Source of the DNA: Butyrivibrio sp.
GTDB taxonomy: Bacteria > Bacillota > Clostridia > Lachnospirales > Lachnospiraceae
Reading direction: 5' to 3'
Assembly (NCBI GenBank): GCA_017446685.1
Contig: JAFSQI010000029.1
Span: 1 to 33,359, forward strand
DNA length: 33,359 bases
Positions 31,664 through 33,359 of this stretch are shown here, piece by piece (the stretch's first letter is position 1; the number at the start of each line of letters is the position of its first letter). The position numbers and the translations under genes are program-made. The notes under the pieces are model-generated. The model worked only from the letters and a program-made list of their open reading frames with translations. It did no database searches and had not been told where the DNA came from.

Positions 31664-31699
31664 AAAGCCCTTTGGTGCTGAAAAGTCCCAAAGGGCTTT
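31664..31699. terminator. 12-bp stem-loop after the small protein
   Basis: Arms AAAGCCCTTTGG (31664-31675) and CCAAAGGGCTTT (31688-31699) pair perfectly around a 12-nt loop. Only the TTT within the arm serves as a tail on the plus strand, so termination efficiency is uncertain; AAA at the other end could act on the minus strand. Confidence 0.65.
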
Positions 31700-31724
31700 C
31701 CGATTAATAGGGAGAGAGAAAAGT

Positions 31725-33359
31725 ATGTTGTGGCTAAATAAGGTAAGAGATAATGCAAAGGATATTGTTAGAGAGCATCCCGCCTCTATTGTTTCTGTGC
31801 TTTTTTTTGTTGTTTGTTCTGCACTTCTTGAGGATATTATCGGATATTCAGATAAATCATACAGACGCAGTGTTTTTGAGTTTATTCAGGTTTTGTCACT
31901 TGGTATGACCTTTGGCTTTTTGCTTTGTGAATCTAATTACAGTTACCGCAGGCATATGGGAAAGCTTCGTAGTATTCGGGAAATAAAGAAGTCTTTTGTA
32001 TACATAATTGCAGTAATTGTTTCGTTTGCGTTTAGCTGCATAAATGGATATAAGAGTGTATTTCTTAAGCAGGATAATACATATTTTTATGATATATTTA
32101 ATCGTTTTTTCTGGGTGTATTTAGCGGCAGGTGCTATAGGTTCGCTATATTACATGTATAAAAGAACTGACGAAACGTTTGAGAAATATTGTGTAAAAGC
32201 TTTTCTGGGATGTCTTAAAGGCATTTTGGTATATGGGGTTATTAGTGTTGGAACGCTGTGTATTCTGGCGGTATTTAATACACTGATTATGAACTTCGAT
32301 TATTTTTTAGCTGTGGAAATGATAATAGCAGGAGTAATCGGATACCCGGCGATGCTGGTAGGGCTGACTAAAATGGGTGACAAAATAACTCATTTTTCAC
32401 GAATTATGGTTGGTTATGTATTCACAGGAATACTGGCTGTTGCCACAACTATCGTATATGCCTATATTGTAAAGATTATTTTTACCCGTACTTTTCCGTC
32501 AAATGAGGCATATTCCATTATGACCTCACTTTTTGCAGTGGGAATTGTTGTCTGGACCATGGCACATGGATGCACAGAGGGTAGAATGCAGACAATAGTG
32601 AGCTTTTTGCCTATGCTTTATTCACCGTTTATTATTGTTCAGTGCATGTGTCTTTTCCTTAGAATAGGGCAGTACGGTATCACGGCAAAGAGATATTTTG
32701 GAATAGTGTTTGTTATTTTTGAAATTACTTATCTTATTTACTACTTTATTAGAATGAAGCGTCATGAAAGCATTGGAGGATTTCTTTTTCCGTTTGTTTT
32801 GATGATTGTTATTGTCTGCCAGCTTGTACCGGGAATAAATGTTTATGCTGCAATAACTCAATCTCAAAAAGGTAAGGTCACAAGCTATATCAGAGAGATT
32901 TCCAAAGGAAGTGAGCCCTCCGGCAAGGACAAAAACAATGCTGCTTCGGCTTATGTACAGATTTATATCGATGGAAATGTCGAGGGGAAAATTTTCATAA
33001 ACAGACTTAAAGAAGACTATCCTGAGCTTGATATTGATGAGCTTTTGGGCTATGTATCAGACCGCGTTTATGACTATGATGAAATTACTGCAGAAAAGTC
33101 AATTTATGCCTATGACAATCTGGAAGAATTGGATATTTCAGGATATGACCATATGGCTGTAATCAGCATATACAGGTCTGCTGATGAAGGAAACATTGAT
33201 GTTACAAAATTTGAGCTTGAAGCCGGGGAAGGAGATAACTATCACAATTTTGGCACGGTAGATTTTTCAAATCTGGTAAAAGAGCTTGAGAGTACTTATG
33301 ATGAAGGAGGTTCCCCGGAAGCTTTCACAAAAATAATCAGAAAATATTTTGCAATATCG
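31725..33359 (+). CDS. DUF4153-family membrane protein (partial, C-terminus cut by window edge)
   Basis: The frame from the ATG at 31725 stays open for 545 codons to the edge. GGGAGAGAGAAAAG provides the ribosome site. The first ~375 residues contain about ten hydrophobic helices, starting with HPASIVSVLFFVVCSALL. The segment FLRIGQYGITAKRYF, with its RIGQYGxTxxRY motif, is the mark of DUF4153 proteins. After ~375 the chain turns hydrophilic and acidic (for example ISGYDHMAVISIYRS), probably an extracytoplasmic domain. The family's function is unknown; some relatives sit near cell-envelope or regulatory genes. The gene may be preceded by a partial terminator and no promoter was evident. Confidence 0.85.
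   Translation, partial: MLWLNKVRDNAKDIVREHPASIVSVLFFVVCSALLEDIIGYSDKSYRRSVFEFIQVLSLGMTFGFLLCESNYSYRRHMGKLRSIREIKKSFVYIIAVIVSFAFSCINGYKSVFLKQDNTYFYDIFNRFFWVYLAAGAIGSLYYMYKRTDETFEKYCVKAFLGCLKGILVYGVISVGTLCILAVFNTLIMNFDYFLAVEMIIAGVIGYPAMLVGLTKMGDKITHFSRIMVGYVFTGILAVATTIVYAYIVKIIFTRTFPSNEAYSIMTSLFAVGIVVWTMAHGCTEGRMQTIVSFLPMLYSPFIIVQCMCLFLRIGQYGITAKRYFGIVFVIFEITYLIYYFIRMKRHESIGGFLFPFVLMIVIVCQLVPGINVYAAITQSQKGKVTSYIREISKGSEPSGKDKNNAASAYVQIYIDGNVEGKIFINRLKEDYPELDIDELLGYVSDRVYDYDEITAEKSIYAYDNLEELDISGYDHMAVISIYRSADEGNIDVTKFELEAGEGDNYHNFGTVDFSNLVKELESTYDEGGSPEAFTKIIRKYFAIS

Overview
The window is AT-rich bacterial chromosome. It most resembles an anaerobic rumen or gut Lachnospiraceae, in the Butyrivibrio / Pseudobutyrivibrio / Roseburia neighbourhood. 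This is an inference from four things: type II fatty-acid synthesis with FabK as the enoyl reductase, a type III glutamine synthetase, a domain-permuted GH3 beta-glucosidase without a signal peptide, and strong AGGAGG-like ribosome sites on AT-rich genes. No rRNA, tRNA, CRISPR array, insertion sequence or phage gene was seen.

Layout. (1) 1-3806, all on the minus strand: a partial Hpt phosphotransfer protein, a stand-alone CheY-like receiver, an HU histone-like protein, a MATE efflux pump, and a MerR-family regulator that probably heads the pump's operon. (2) 3844-3897: overlapping divergent promoters. The rightward one has the 19-bp spacer and dyad typical of MerR-regulated promoters. (3) 3935-14042: a near-complete fatty-acid synthesis operon in the order acpP-fabK-fabD-fabG-fabF-accB-fabZ-accC-accD-accA, then an AMP-forming acyl-CoA synthetase. 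No fabH is present. Several start and stop codons overlap, but three gaps carry structure: four stacked hairpins between fabK and fabD, one hairpin before accB, and a 22-bp tandem-repeat array that fills the whole accB-fabZ gap. (4) 14143-18561: a second stand-alone receiver ending in a strong terminator, a GH3 beta-glucosidase with reversed domain order, and a CPBP-family membrane protease. (5) 18665-30553: a nitrogen-assimilation cluster behind a structured leader, with an Amt ammonium channel fused to a PII domain, asparagine synthetase B, type III glutamine synthetase, and both glutamate synthase subunits. (6) 30554-33359: relics of an AraC-type regulator and an ATP-binding regulator, a 72-residue protein of unknown function, and the start of a DUF4153 membrane protein that runs off the window.

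How the genes work together. AccABCD makes malonyl-CoA and FabD loads it on ACP. FabF, FabG, FabZ and FabK then run the elongation cycle. The synthetase at the end can activate an acid to its CoA thioester. In the second cluster Amt brings in ammonium, GSIII fixes it into glutamine, GltBD turns glutamine plus 2-oxoglutarate into glutamate, and AsnB spends glutamine on asparagine. The PII tail on Amt suggests the channel carries its own gate.

The least explained signal is the array at 8673-8994. About 15 same-strand units of 22 bp each look like a Shine-Dalgarno stretch, a 6-nt spacer and a GTG, in exact register with the real fabZ start codon. Also worth attention are the MerR-type promoter facing the lipid operon, the Amt-PII fusion lacking the usual uridylylated tyrosine, and the tandem terminators in the amt leader.
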